Below are positions 39,826 through 50,800 of a stretch of DNA of 64,000 nt, piece after piece. Position 1 is the stretch's first letter; every line of letters starts with the position of its first letter. The position numbers were made by a program, and so were the translations under genes. Source of the stretch: Ianthella basta (Eukaryota > Porifera > Demospongiae > Verongiida > Ianthellidae); NCBI GenBank assembly GCA_964019415.1, contig OZ025890.1:3998553-4062552 (forward strand), written 5' to 3'. A model generated the notes under the pieces. It ran no database searches, was not told where the DNA came from, and worked only from the letters and a program-made list of their open reading frames with translations.

Positions 39826-41975
39826 TCACATCTTGCATCCCGGACATTCCAAATATTCCATACTTTCTATCTCCTCTTTGGTCAGGTGCAAACATTTGCA
39901 ATGATACCATTGATTGCAAGTATCACATTGGCCCCAATCAATGTCATCTAACGGGTTCCTGATGCAGAGTTTGCAAATGACAACTTCTTTTTTGGCACTT
40001 TTCTTCCTCCCTTTACCTCTAAACCTCTTTGTCAGTGGCTGATCAGTAAGGGTGGTTTCAAACAATCTCCTGATGTGCTGTGTTCCTGCGGCTGCAGCAG
40101 CATATATACAAACAGTTGCTTAAATGCTGATTGAGAGTGGTGTAGTGTTGGTGTTGTGTATTGCTAACTCTTTCTGTGCTCCTTCCAAAGATTGTATCTA
40201 CTGTCAGTTTCCAGGTCATACCCTTCTTCAAAACATTTAGAGAATTTAATGTGCTCTTCTTCAGTGAAGTCTGTGTGTAATTATATAAATGTAACATTTG
40301 CATGACAACTGTTTCAAGTGTATGGATATACACCAATTGTGAAACGATGATATGTAAGTTGCATGTTGCTCTATTATACTCACCAATTTGGCCAATTCCT
40401 TGCCTAGATGGGCGCTTGCATGCAGGTACCACTGCAGTGGGGGGCGATTCAGTGGGCAGGTCAGGAATACCCGCAGCTGCAAGTTTTGTGAACAGAAACA
40501 GAGAGAATCACCTATATATACACGTTGTCATATCTATTCATCTTTGTAAGGGAGATGCATTTGTAATCACCTTCCTTAGGTGTGGAGGTTTGCAGAGGCA
40601 ATGTTGATACAAGTCTGGGTGCACTTGACACTTTGTGCTGTGACAAGGGTGACCGTGTCAGTGCCTGTGCAACTGCAAGAGGCAATTACATCAGAATGAA
40701 ACAGTGAATGCTTATAGTACAGTGCAGTGCTGCTAAAACAGTTGTTTTGACATGACTACATGTGTTTTACTCACTGCCTTGGGCCACTTCCTTGTTGACG
40801 GTGCTTTTGCTCTGGGTACCTTGAGTACTGAAATCCAATCCGCCTGCATGTTGCATACATTGTCAAGCAGATTGACAAGATGCGCATTGCATGTGCATGC
40901 ATGCATGTATGTGTACTTCACTCACTGTCTTGGGCCACTTCCTTGTTGGCTGTGCTTTTGCTCGAGGTACCTTGAGTACTGAAATCCAATCCGCCTGCAT
41001 GTTGCACAAGCAGATTGACAAGATGTGCATTGCATGTGCATGCATGTCACTTGTATGTGTGCTTCACTCACTGTCTTGGGCCACTTCCTTGTTGGCTGTG
41101 CTTTTGCTCGGGGTACCTTGAGTACTGGAATCCAATCCACCTGCATGTTAATCATGCATTCAGTAATGACAGAATGCATTGCAATTATGTGTCCCATGTG
41201 TATTGCATGACATTGTGCATTCTGCAAACATGTTAGCTGCATGTACATATACTCACAGATCTTAAGTGGTGATCTGGTCAGTGGCTGAACTGTTACGGCT
41301 ACAGGATGGAGAGAGCAGAGCAGAATTAATAAGATAATTATGCAAATACGACAAAAAGCTGCATGTATGTCATGCATGCATGTTATATGAATGAATACTA
41401 CATATGAATTATTATAGCATCATGTCATGTATAATTGTCTTTACCACTTGCTGGGAAGGAGAATAAATTGTACCTTTATCAAGCTTGCACAGGGTTTCCT
41501 CCGTGAATGCAATTTTGTGAATCTGCAGGGCTCTTGTGATCTCCACCTTCTCTTTTTGTTTCTTTGATGGTACAAAGAGGGCCTCACTGCCATCCTTGAG
41601 GAAGGCCACTGGAGTGGATGTCAGGTAGTGACCTTGGCAAACACTTCCCACTAGAGCCATGACGGACCTGGAAGACACATTTGGGTCTCCAAGTTTCCTA
41701 AGAAACTTGGAGAGATGGAGACTCAGACATGGCTGTGGGTTTTTGACATTTGGGTTGGCAGACATAAGTCTGTCAACCCGGAGGAAGGTCAGAACCTGGT
41801 AAGAGAAAAAGACTCTAATGTGGTACAAAATCCACTTCAATCATGCATGTGACTTTTAGCTGCTAGCTGCAGTACATACCTCTGAAACTGGCCTGTCTGC
41901 AATGGAGGAAAGCAGCATAAGCTCAAAGTCACTCATGCTGCTTGGCCTTGTGGACACACTGCCATGATGAGACAT
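39826..41975 (-). CDS. PHD-finger protein, multi-exon
   Basis: Minus gene ending at 39826. First sure exon 41975-41880 (MSHHGSVSTRPSSMSDFELM... to a GTATGT donor), then ~41796-41452, ~41312-41271, three near-identical small exons (~41142-41071, ~41002-40929, ~40849-40777), ~40672-40577, ~40481-40384, ~40272-40155 and ~40090-39826. The last exon carries a C-terminal PHD finger: CKLC, CDTC, WYHCKC, CPGC give Cys4-His-Cys3, preceded by a basic KRFRGKGRKKSAKK. PHD fingers read histone tails, so a nuclear chromatin role is likely. The exon before it (FSKCFEEGYDLETDSRYNLW) resembles segments found near PHD fingers in domesticated-transposase-like proteins. Exon 41986 may be preceded by an acceptor (TATATATAG), in which case 42672-42286 is the true first exon. 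Inner exon limits are approximate. Confidence 0.7.
40770..41150 (-). repeat. Tandem triplication of a ~72-bp exon with its intron
   Basis: Three units of ~140-150 bp, each with an exon reading GGLDFSTQGTxSKSTANKEV, a GTGAGT donor and a CATGCATG-rich intron. Variants: LDSSTQGTPSKS, LDFSTQGTSSKS, LDFSTQGTQSKSTVN. All keep reading frame, so Ser/Thr-rich linker length can vary by exon choice. Confidence 0.8.
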
Positions 41976-42285
41976 ACCACTCTCCTATATATATAAGCAG
42001 AATCAGTACAGGATCCATGCAATAGTCCGCCTGTGTTCTAGGTTCTGAGTATAACTAGCAATGAATGTGAGCTTAGGGGTTAACATACACATTATTCATT
42101 GGCCTACTAAATAGAAACTAGCAGCTATATAGGGCATTCTGAAGTTTATATATAGTATACGCTGCATATAATATTATATAGGGCTGTGGAATTGATGGGT
42201 AGGGAAAGTGAAAAAAGAGTGAATTTTCAGACCTCGGAAACGCGAACAAGCTCTTCGCTGTAGCTCGAAGGAGTCCCATTTCGGT

Positions 42286-42672
42286 TCAAAAAGAAGTCAG
42301 CTTCCTCTTCAAAAGAGTGTGGTATATCTGCATTACTTCACCAGAGATTGGCTGATCGATAATAGCAGATAAAACTGTTGCTACTGGCTGATAGTATCCG
42401 GCAAACCCCATAGGAATGAGCTGAAGAGCCATTCTTAAGGTGTCTATGCCTTCGAGGCCGATAGCTGCGACCAAGAACATAGATAGGTCTCTGGAAGATA
42501 GACCACCGAGAATAGCTTGCTGACGAGAGGTAGGCAAGGTGGATATTTTCGCGACAGCATCAGCAAGTTGTGAACACTGGAGCGCGAACTGCTGTCTGAG
42601 CTGTGAATTCTCCCGTGAAATGGCCTGTGCATCCTCAAACGAAAGTGCCTTCCTCCTCTTACTCGAACTCAT
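42286..42672 (-). CDS. Short helical protein or first exon of the PHD gene
   Basis: 128-residue frame starting MSSSKRRKALSFEDAQ with a basic nuclear-signal-like start and a heptad-like helix (ENSQLRQQFALQCSQLADAV), then a hydrophobic helical part. It stops at TGA 42286, but a GTAATG donor after ISGE (near 42,330) would splice in phase 0 to the exon at ~41,986. Family not recognised. Codon quality is gene-like throughout. It is either a small single-exon gene or the 5' exon of the PHD-finger gene; I favour the second. Confidence 0.5.
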   Translation of the reverse strand: MSSSKRRKALSFEDAQAISRENSQLRQQFALQCSQLADAVAKISTLPTSRQQAILGGLSSRDLSMFLVAAIGLEGIDTLRMALQLIPMGFAGYYQPVATVLSAIIDQPISGEVMQIYHTLLKRKLTSF

Positions 42673-42901
42673 CCTGGCAAGGTGAAATGATACGTTGCCA
42701 GGACAAACAGTTAGCTAGATTCAGACTTAGTTAACTGCCGACGAAGTGACGATCTACATGGATGTAGCTAGGGGACCGATACCAAATGAAACAGCGACTT
42801 CGTCGTACATCGTTTTCTGAATCTTGGAACTAGTACTGCTTCTGCGCATTAGCTGAAAGGGTGGTCACATTCGTGGCCTTACTTGTGTAATTTGATACTG
42901 G

Positions 42902-44285
42902 CTAGTGTCTCTCCCTGGTTATAGAGGCATGCATCATGTAGGGTGCAATGGCTATCTGTGGTGCATGCCCAACTGTACAAGGAGTGTACAATGAAGTTCT
43001 TCCTTGCCCATGCACCTCTACCTCTGATGTTCTGATGCATCTAGCTAAGTCGGTCAGTTTGACTCTTATTGTTTCATTCAGGGGGGGGGGGGAGATCACT
43101 GTTACAAACCAACTAGCTCTAATTACATGCACACAAACAATGTCAATCACATTGCACAGGATAATGTAGCTGTCCTCCTGTTCTGGAGACACAAGATAGT
43201 AACACCTGAAGGCAAGACAAGAAGGAAAAAGGACAACCTCACAACCTCACTACAAATGAGCGGCAGGACACCCTCGCTTGCCCGTTAAGCTTGGCAAGGG
43301 ACTCCACCCCTCCCTGTCGGTGTAAATCTCAGGTGAACAGACGCACCCATATCGATTGTGCGCAGGTTGGAGGTATGCGCGCGTAACATATCGACCAACA
43401 CAGAGATGCCCTTGCTCGTGACAGCGCAGCCACGGCCACAGCTTACATTGAGGAAAGTGAATTTCCCTCCCACAGACAGAAAGGCAATAGCACAGGCGCT
43501 TCAAACCAGACCCCCTTCCTCATTGTGGCCTACCTACTGGAAGGCTGTGAAGTGCGTTTCCTCCTGTTTTTGTAGCGAGGGCAGGCCAAGGTGACGGTCA
43601 GACTGGATGATGATGGCTTCCTCACAGAGCGACTCCAGGGCAGCGTTGGAGGCAGAGAGGAGGTCCGATACATAGCTGATGGCCCCTCTTAAAGAGCCTC
43701 TTGCAGCAAACAGGTATCTTCCTCCTCCGGCACAACCACTTCGGCCCTGACATGGGGCAGCTGGAGTAACGAGTCGGACTTACCTACCTCTCCAAAGCGC
43801 TCGCAGATGTACTTCGAAAGAGCGTTGCTAGCTTGCTCAGCGTTACACTTGAGAGCGAGGTGGTGGCCGCTTCTAGGTAGTACAGCACGTTTCGTTGGTA
43901 TCCTATCTTCAGTCGTTCCGGCATACTAGGAATTAATACGCATTAGAACTATTATGTAATAGTAGGAATTAATACGCTATATGCTATTGTAAACTGACGT
44001 GGTACCGTGGTACACGTGGTACGTGTACCACGGACTACGCCACGGAATTTTGAGGAGCAAATCGTGCCACATGTACAGATGCAAAATTGTACCACTCCAA
44101 CGCAGAAACAGAGAACAGGCTGTCGAAATCTGCCGCAGTAAGTTACCGACAATGATCTCAACGTCAGTCTTCACTGCGACTGCATATGTGACGCCGTTCG
44201 GATTGCCTTCAGCTTCCTCGCGCTCTTCTTCCACCTCCGGTGTGCAAAACTCTTTAGAAACGTAGTGTCCACGCGCTGCTGTCAT
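42902..44285 (-). CDS. Fragmentary gene with LRR-like exon, unresolved
   Basis: Candidate exons: 44285-44155 (MTAARGHYVSKEFCTPEVEE..., GTAACT donor), ~43918-43797 (NAEQASNALSKYICERFGE), ~43690-43525 (ISYVSDLLSASNAALESLCE to HFTAFQ) and 43473-43285, which reads FTFLNVSCGRGCAVTSKGIS and LRTIDMGAS, an LRR pattern of the NLR/ribonuclease-inhibitor kind. Splice phases do not all agree by eye, so missing exons or decay are possible. If real, an intracellular LRR protein; divergent from the kinase gene on the plus strand. Confidence 0.35.
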
Positions 44286-44361
44286 TTGTAAACTCCATGC
44301 TGACGATTAATCTATAGACCTGGCGCAACCAGGCTTGTTAAGCGGAAAATAACTTATGATT

Positions 44362-44455
44362 GCACAAATTTTGGCGGAAGAAATATTGGCGGATTCCTCT
44401 CAAAACCGCCAATCCGCCAAAATAAATTCCCCGCCAAAATTTCCGGCCATACGGT
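44362..44455 (-). mobile_element. GGCGG-rich MITE, second copy
   Basis: Reverse complement of the 36284 family (CCAAAATAAATTCC, CCGCCAAAATTTCCGG, CCATACGGTA). Its outer end touches the start of the 378-bp palindrome. Confidence 0.7.
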
Positions 44456-44832
44456 AGAGTGCGGAATCACATTTCGGCCGGCATCATATTTCGGCCACTC
44501 GTTCTCCACAGCCAAACGCATCCAGGGCTTTAAACTTGGTACATATGGAGGGCACACCAGTGTAACCTGGAGCTGAAAAGAAAAAGCCTACAGCTGTCTT
44601 CAATGTCACGCTAGACGGTAGAGAACGAAGTGGCCGAAGTAATATTACTTCGGCCACTTCGTTCTCTACCGTCTAGCTTGACATTGAAGACAGCTGTAGG
44701 CTTTTTCTTTTCAGCCCCAGGTTACACTGGTGTGACCTCCATATGTACCAAGTTTAAAGCCCTGGATGCGTTTGGCTGTGGAGAACGAGTGGCCGAAATA
44801 TGATGCCGGCCGAAATGTGATTCCGCACTCTA
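44455..44832. repeat. 378-bp near-perfect palindrome upstream of the kinase
   Basis: Two ~189-bp arms meet at AAGTAATATTACTT (centre 44643/44644) with no spacer and only about three mismatches. Cruciform-capable. The right arm overlaps an in-frame upstream extension of the kinase, which is why the later ATG at 44895 is preferred. Confidence 0.95.
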
Positions 44833-44894
44833 ATTGCATTCCGCGTGAACCCTTCCGTGAGGAGACTATCCCCCATGCGTGGATCTCAAATAAT

Positions 44895-47800
44895 ATGGCG
44901 TCGCGCCAGTTGCAATTGTTGCTGAACTCTGCTCAGTATTTCTGTCCCAAGCCGCCTTCCCTCAGGATCAGAGAGGAGATCAGTCGCGGGGCATATGGGT
45001 CCGTGCACTCTGGAGAATTACATGGCAGACCAGTGGCCGTGAAGAAGATACATCACCTTCTTTTGGAAGCCTCCAGAGGCCAGGGCGACTTTGGACAGGT
45101 TATGGCAGATTTCAAGCGAGAATGCCAACTCCTAGAGCAAATTAATCACCCCCACGTGGTAGACTTCTGTGGAGCATTCTATGACGAATCGACAGACGAA
45201 CCCGTGCTCGTTATGGAGAGAATGCAAGAGAACCTACGGGACTTCCTTGAACGCAGCCAGAACGACTTGAGCGAACAGCGGCAGCTACAGATATGTCTTG
45301 AAATTGTGCGCTGTCTCCGCTTCCTTCACACTCACACTCCTCCCATTGTCCACAGAGATCTCACTGACAAAAATGTTATGTTTAGCAGGGATGGTCTGGT
45401 GAAGGTCGGAGACCTCGGCCAGTCTAGACTGAAGACGAATAATGCAGAGTACTTTAACACGGCCCAACCAGGGGCCATTCCTTTCATGCCACCTGAGGCC
45501 ATGCAAGAGCAGTCACGCTACAATGAGAAACTGGATATATTCTCTCTTGGTGTGTTAATGCTGGAAGTAGCCACTCAGCAGCCTCCACGTGTAGGTCTGG
45601 TTGGCATTGGCAGAGACCCTGAGATTCAGCGTCGAAGACAAGACCTCTCGAAACTGACAGAGAATCATCCTCTGAAGCCACTGATCCTTTCTTGTTTGAA
45701 AGACAACCCAAAGGAGCGACCAGATGTTATGGCTGTCCATGCTCAATTACTTGCCAAGGTGGAAGGACTGGAGGTGTGTGTTTGTATCTGTGGACATGTG
45801 TATTGTGGTTTGTGTTCAGCATGTGTGTTATATGTATAGGTTAAACCCTAGCTTCTTCCGGTGTTACAGGATATCACCGAGGTGATATCCTGTAACACCG
45901 GAAGAAGCTAGGGTTTAACCTATTTGTAGCCTATCCCATATAGACAACATTCGCACGAAGATTCGGGTTCGGATTTCGAAGAACCGTGCAAGAAGAAAAA
46001 GAAATCTACAGCTTTCCAGAACAGCCGACGACACGCTTCGCCCCTCCAGTGTCGCCAGGCAAGATGTCTGAGATTTGTAACAGCTACGTTCCGCCGACCA
46101 CAGTGAGAGCGACCAACTGGGCAGTTCGCGCTCTGGACGAGTGGCGGGAAGAACGTAACAAGCGCCGCAGCGAAAGGTGCCCCTCAGGTCTCCTTGAGCG
46201 CCCAGCTGCTGAATCTGTGGCTTGCTCGTTTTGTAGTGGAGGCTAGGAGAGCAGACGGAGATCCGTATCCGCCTACCACAATCGGCAATTGTCTGGGCTT
46301 TCGCCAAGAATTGCGATCGACATTGTCCCAACTTCATGGACCGAGAAGGAGCCCTGGAAGTTCGATATCACTATCTAACTGACATACATATGGCACCGTG
46401 TACTCAGCATTCACATGAAACAGCAGGCTACACACGCACACACATGCACACACACACACTAAGCCTAACACACACACACACACACAAGCATATAATAGAG
46501 AATGTTGTTTCAATTAGTGGGGTGACAGTTGTTCAGTGACCACATCCTGGGTGTTATTCTTCATAACACCTAGGTGTTATGAAAAATAACACCCAGGATG
46601 TGGTTGGATACAGGATATCTCAACTAGACAGACCCTTTGATCTTAAGCCTAACCAGGCTACAAAGCGAGGTATTGTATGATTGGCATGTTTGTGTGCTCG
46701 TGGCTTCTACATAGCAAGTGGCTTGCGCAGGGAGCGATATGAGAATTGATATGTATAATAGTATTGTGTGTGAATGTAGCAGTTAGACTTTCACTTTGGC
46801 TCTCTGAAGCTGCCCAAGCACTAGTTTTTACCTTTCCCTGCAACTGAATTCTTCCTGGAAATGTATAACATATATTATTATACAGTAAGCATGCTTCATC
46901 TGGTATGTAACTATGCATCAGTTCATACACAAACTCAGGTGCACTTGACACTTACTACCTGATGTGCACATCTTTTTGATTAATAATTGCTTGTTAGTGC
47001 TAAAATGGGTGGAAACGTTCTCACATACTGCACTGTTGTGTTTGACAAGTAATGCCACTTGCAGGGCTTAAACTAGACACTGTATTAATCAGATCTAGGT
47101 GAGCCTGCTTATTGTATATATATTTTTGTTGTTGTCTTTTTGTTTTGTTTTTTGGATTCACGTATTATATATAACTAGCAGGAAAGCCCGCCTTTGGCGG
47201 GCTTTCCTGCTATGGTATGCCAACGAAGGCTGTCCGGTGCTGGCATGTCAACGCCAGCACATCAACGATGGTTTCTCGGGGGCCGACACATTAACTGTGT
47301 GGGTCCCAATACGTCATCTATGGCCTACCTGACATTGTGTGCATGTCAAAAGCCAGCACGTTGCATGTCATACAGACTGACAATGATTGGAGTATTCAAA
47401 CAGGGTATACATATGAACATAATATAGTGCAAGGCTTACTCAAGAAAAGGATAAAACAGAAAGCCTGCAAATATTGTCATAAAATTTCAAAATAATTATA
47501 CAACATTGTCAGTGTAATGCGTGCCATGGTATGCAACTGAGTGTAATATCCAGTTGGCCATGAGAAAACAGAGGCTTGTGTAAGTACATACCATGGTGCG
47601 GAAAGTCTGGTCTTGGCTTTGATTGGTTGGTTGGTTGGTTGGTAAGCTTATTTATACAGGGGAAGCCTTTAGCCAGCGGCTACTATTCTAGGCACCCTGA
47701 AAAGAACACAGTACAACAAGAAGAAAGACGAAACAGAAAAGGTACAAGGCATGTGAAAATTCAAAAATTTAGCATGCATGCAGTAAATAGTCATTCAAGT

Positions 47801-50800
47801 AGCAAAGAATATAATGTTCAGGGAATCAAGACATACAGATTGGTCAGTTAAGAGAGACAAAATAGTGAAATGCTGCTCTTGAGAATCCCTCTAGGGTTCC
47901 AGATTCACGCAGTGAAGCTGGCAGGGAGCGCCACAGGGATGCACCCGAGTATGAAAATGCATGCTGCCCAAATGTTGTCTTGACAACAGGAAGGTTGACA
48001 AGGCTTTTTGTCCGCGTGTTATGGTGGTGGGTGGGGAGACAGAATAGGGATGAAAGGTAGGGGGGAGCAAGAGAATTATGACATTTGTATGTCAGCTCAG
48101 CAAGATGTAGTTTTCGGCGACAACAAAGAGATGAGAGACCAAGTTCACGCCATAGGGCAGAGGAGGAAGAGAGGCGAGGGCAATGTAGGGCAAGACGACA
48201 AGCATAGTTAAAAAGAGATTGTAGTCGAGAAGCGTCATGCTGGGAACAGTTGTCCCATACTACATCGCAGTAGTCAACTAGAGGCAGGATGTACGATTTG
48301 AGGTAAAGGACCAGGAGAGATTGCGGAAGAAACCAGGACAGGCGCCTGAGGAGGTTCACACTGCGAGATACTTTGGAGACAACATGGTTGATGTGGCTGG
48401 TCCAGGTCAGAGTGTCATTTATGAGCACACCGAGAAGCTTGAAACTTGAGACTTGCTCAATTTGAGAACCAGAGAGGTGTATGTGTAGGGGTGGTGGATG
48501 AACTCTGGCTCTTGGGGAACGGATGAGCATACATTTGGTCTTATCAGCATTGAGCTGTAGCCCATTGTTTGTCAACCACTTATTGGCAAGGTCAAGACAA
48601 GATTGAAGTGAGGTGTTCAGAAGCCTGCAGTCGTTGCCAACTAGAAATATAGTGGTATCATCTGCAAAAAGGACCGTACAATCAGGAGGAAGGACAGTAG
48701 GCAGGTCATTTATGAAGAGTGAGAAAAGAGTAGGACCAAGAACTGAACCCTGAGGAACACCAGAAGTTGTAGAGCCATGAGAAGATGTGGAGTTGGAGAC
48801 ACGAGTGACTTGAGAGCGATCAGAGAGGTACGACTGGAACCAGGAAACACAGGAAGCATCTAGACCAAGGCAGCGAAGTTTGGAAAGTAAGAGTGGATGG
48901 TTCACAGTGTCGAAGGCCTTTGAGACATCAAGAAAGAGAACGGCAACATACTGCTTCAGGTCGAGTGCTCTGTACCATTTGTTCGTGCAGTACAAAAGAA
49001 GAGACTGAGTTGAGTGACTAGATCGGAAGCCAGATTGGTATGAGTAAAGGAGATTGTTGGAGTCAAGGTGCTCAGTGACCTGATCTCTTACATGCCTCTC
49101 CAGTAGTTTACTGCAGGCAGGGAGGATGGAGATTGGCCTGTAGTTGGAGAGACAGGCCTGGTTGCCACCTTTGTGGAGAGGCCGGACTGAGCTGCACTTC
49201 CAGGAACTAGGGAAGGTGGATGAGGAGATGGAAGAGTTGAGAATATTGGATAGAGGACGAGAGATGATGGATTTAGATGCTTTTAGAGGAAGAGAAGGGA
49301 TGTTGTCGACACCAGGAGCTGAGGTGCTTTTGAGGGAAGCCAAGAATTTCTCACATTGTTCTGGAGTTGTACATGCCAAGGACAAAGTAGAGGAGGGGGA
49401 GTACGAACAGGAGGGAGGAGGAAGGGATTCATTAGATGAGCTGACAGTGACAAAGTGATCATTGAGGGAGTTGGCAATTGAAGTGTGGTCAGAGCCAAGA
49501 GCGTCCCAGTTGGAAGAACATGTAGACAGTGGCCGTACACTTTTCAAAGTGTTCCAGAGGGTTGCAGGTGAACTGTTCTTGGAGATTAGATGCTGGAAGT
49601 GTTCAATTTTGGCCTTTCGCTGTAGACTCACTACTAGGTTCCTTTGGCGTTTAAAGTCATTCCAAGCTGATGGTGATCTTGACCCAAGGAATACTCTAAG
49701 TAGCTTGTTCCTCTTGTCCATTTCCTTCCTGATGGACCTGGAGATCCATGGTGCACAGTTTTTCTTTACACGCACAGTCTTCACCGGTGCATGACAATCA
49801 AGGACACCACTGAAGAGTGAGTTGAAAGCAAAAACCTTGTCATCAACATCGTCAAACAGGTCAACTAGAGACCACGGGACAGCAATAAGGTCCTCATTGA
49901 ATGAGGAAGGCTCAAACTTCTTGAGAGAACGTCTGGTAATGGTTTTGAAGGGAGGGTCAGGGACAGACCAGTTAATGGAGAGGATGATGGGTAAGTGATC
50001 AGAAATGGGGAAGTTGAGAACCGAGGAGTGAGAGATGGGGACATCAGGTGAAGTGAGGAAGTGGTCAAGCACAGAACAGCGTGTCTCAGAGACACGGGTT
50101 GGATGGGAAATGGGGCAGGACATGGAGTGGGAGGTGATGAAGTTCTGAAGAGACCTGGTGAAGGGGTGGGTTGAGTCGGAAGTGTCTATGTTGAGATCCC
50201 CACAGGCCACCACATGCTTATGGGATAGTAGCAGAGACTCCAAGATGGAACACAGATTCGAGACTGAGGAAGATGGAGCACTTGGAGGGCGGTACATACA
50301 GCCGAAGACGAAAGAGGACAAAGAGGATTTGAAGGAGCTGATAGACAGCCACAGAGCTTCTACATCACCACAGGGAGCGTCGCAGGACAATGGAGATACA
50401 GTTAGATGGTCGACAACGTAGATAGCAATACCTCCGCCAGAACGCGAGCGATCCAATCGGTAAATGGTGTACCCAGGCAGAGTGACTTCAGCGTCAGATA
50501 CTGAGGGACCAAGCCAGGATTCGCTGATGGCCAGGATGTCAGGCCGCTGCGATTTGACTAGACACTGCACGTCGTCGAGGTGCCGAAGGATGCTGCGAGC
50601 ATTTAGATGGACAATCTTGAGCGTCTTCTTCGCGGAGGCGGAGTTGGACCCCCGTTTGGCGGCACTGTCTTGGTCAGCTGGCCCAGGATTCCTCTCAACG
50701 TCGCCAGACAGCAGCACTGCCGAGGAGTGGTAGCGCGAATGTGCCCGTATCTTTGCGTAGGCTTTCTTCATGGACAGGCGAAGGTGAGAAAATCCGTCTT

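Noticed and set aside
43797..43924. Start codon frame MPERLKIGYQRN at 43924
   Set aside because: The neighbouring frame (NAEQASNALSKYICERFGE) has better protein character over the same bases.
44766..44894. N-terminal extension of the kinase (MRLAVENEWPKYDAG...)
   Set aside because: Lies in the right arm of the palindrome and is mirrored on the other strand at 44354-44557; the ATG at 44895 opens the conserved part.
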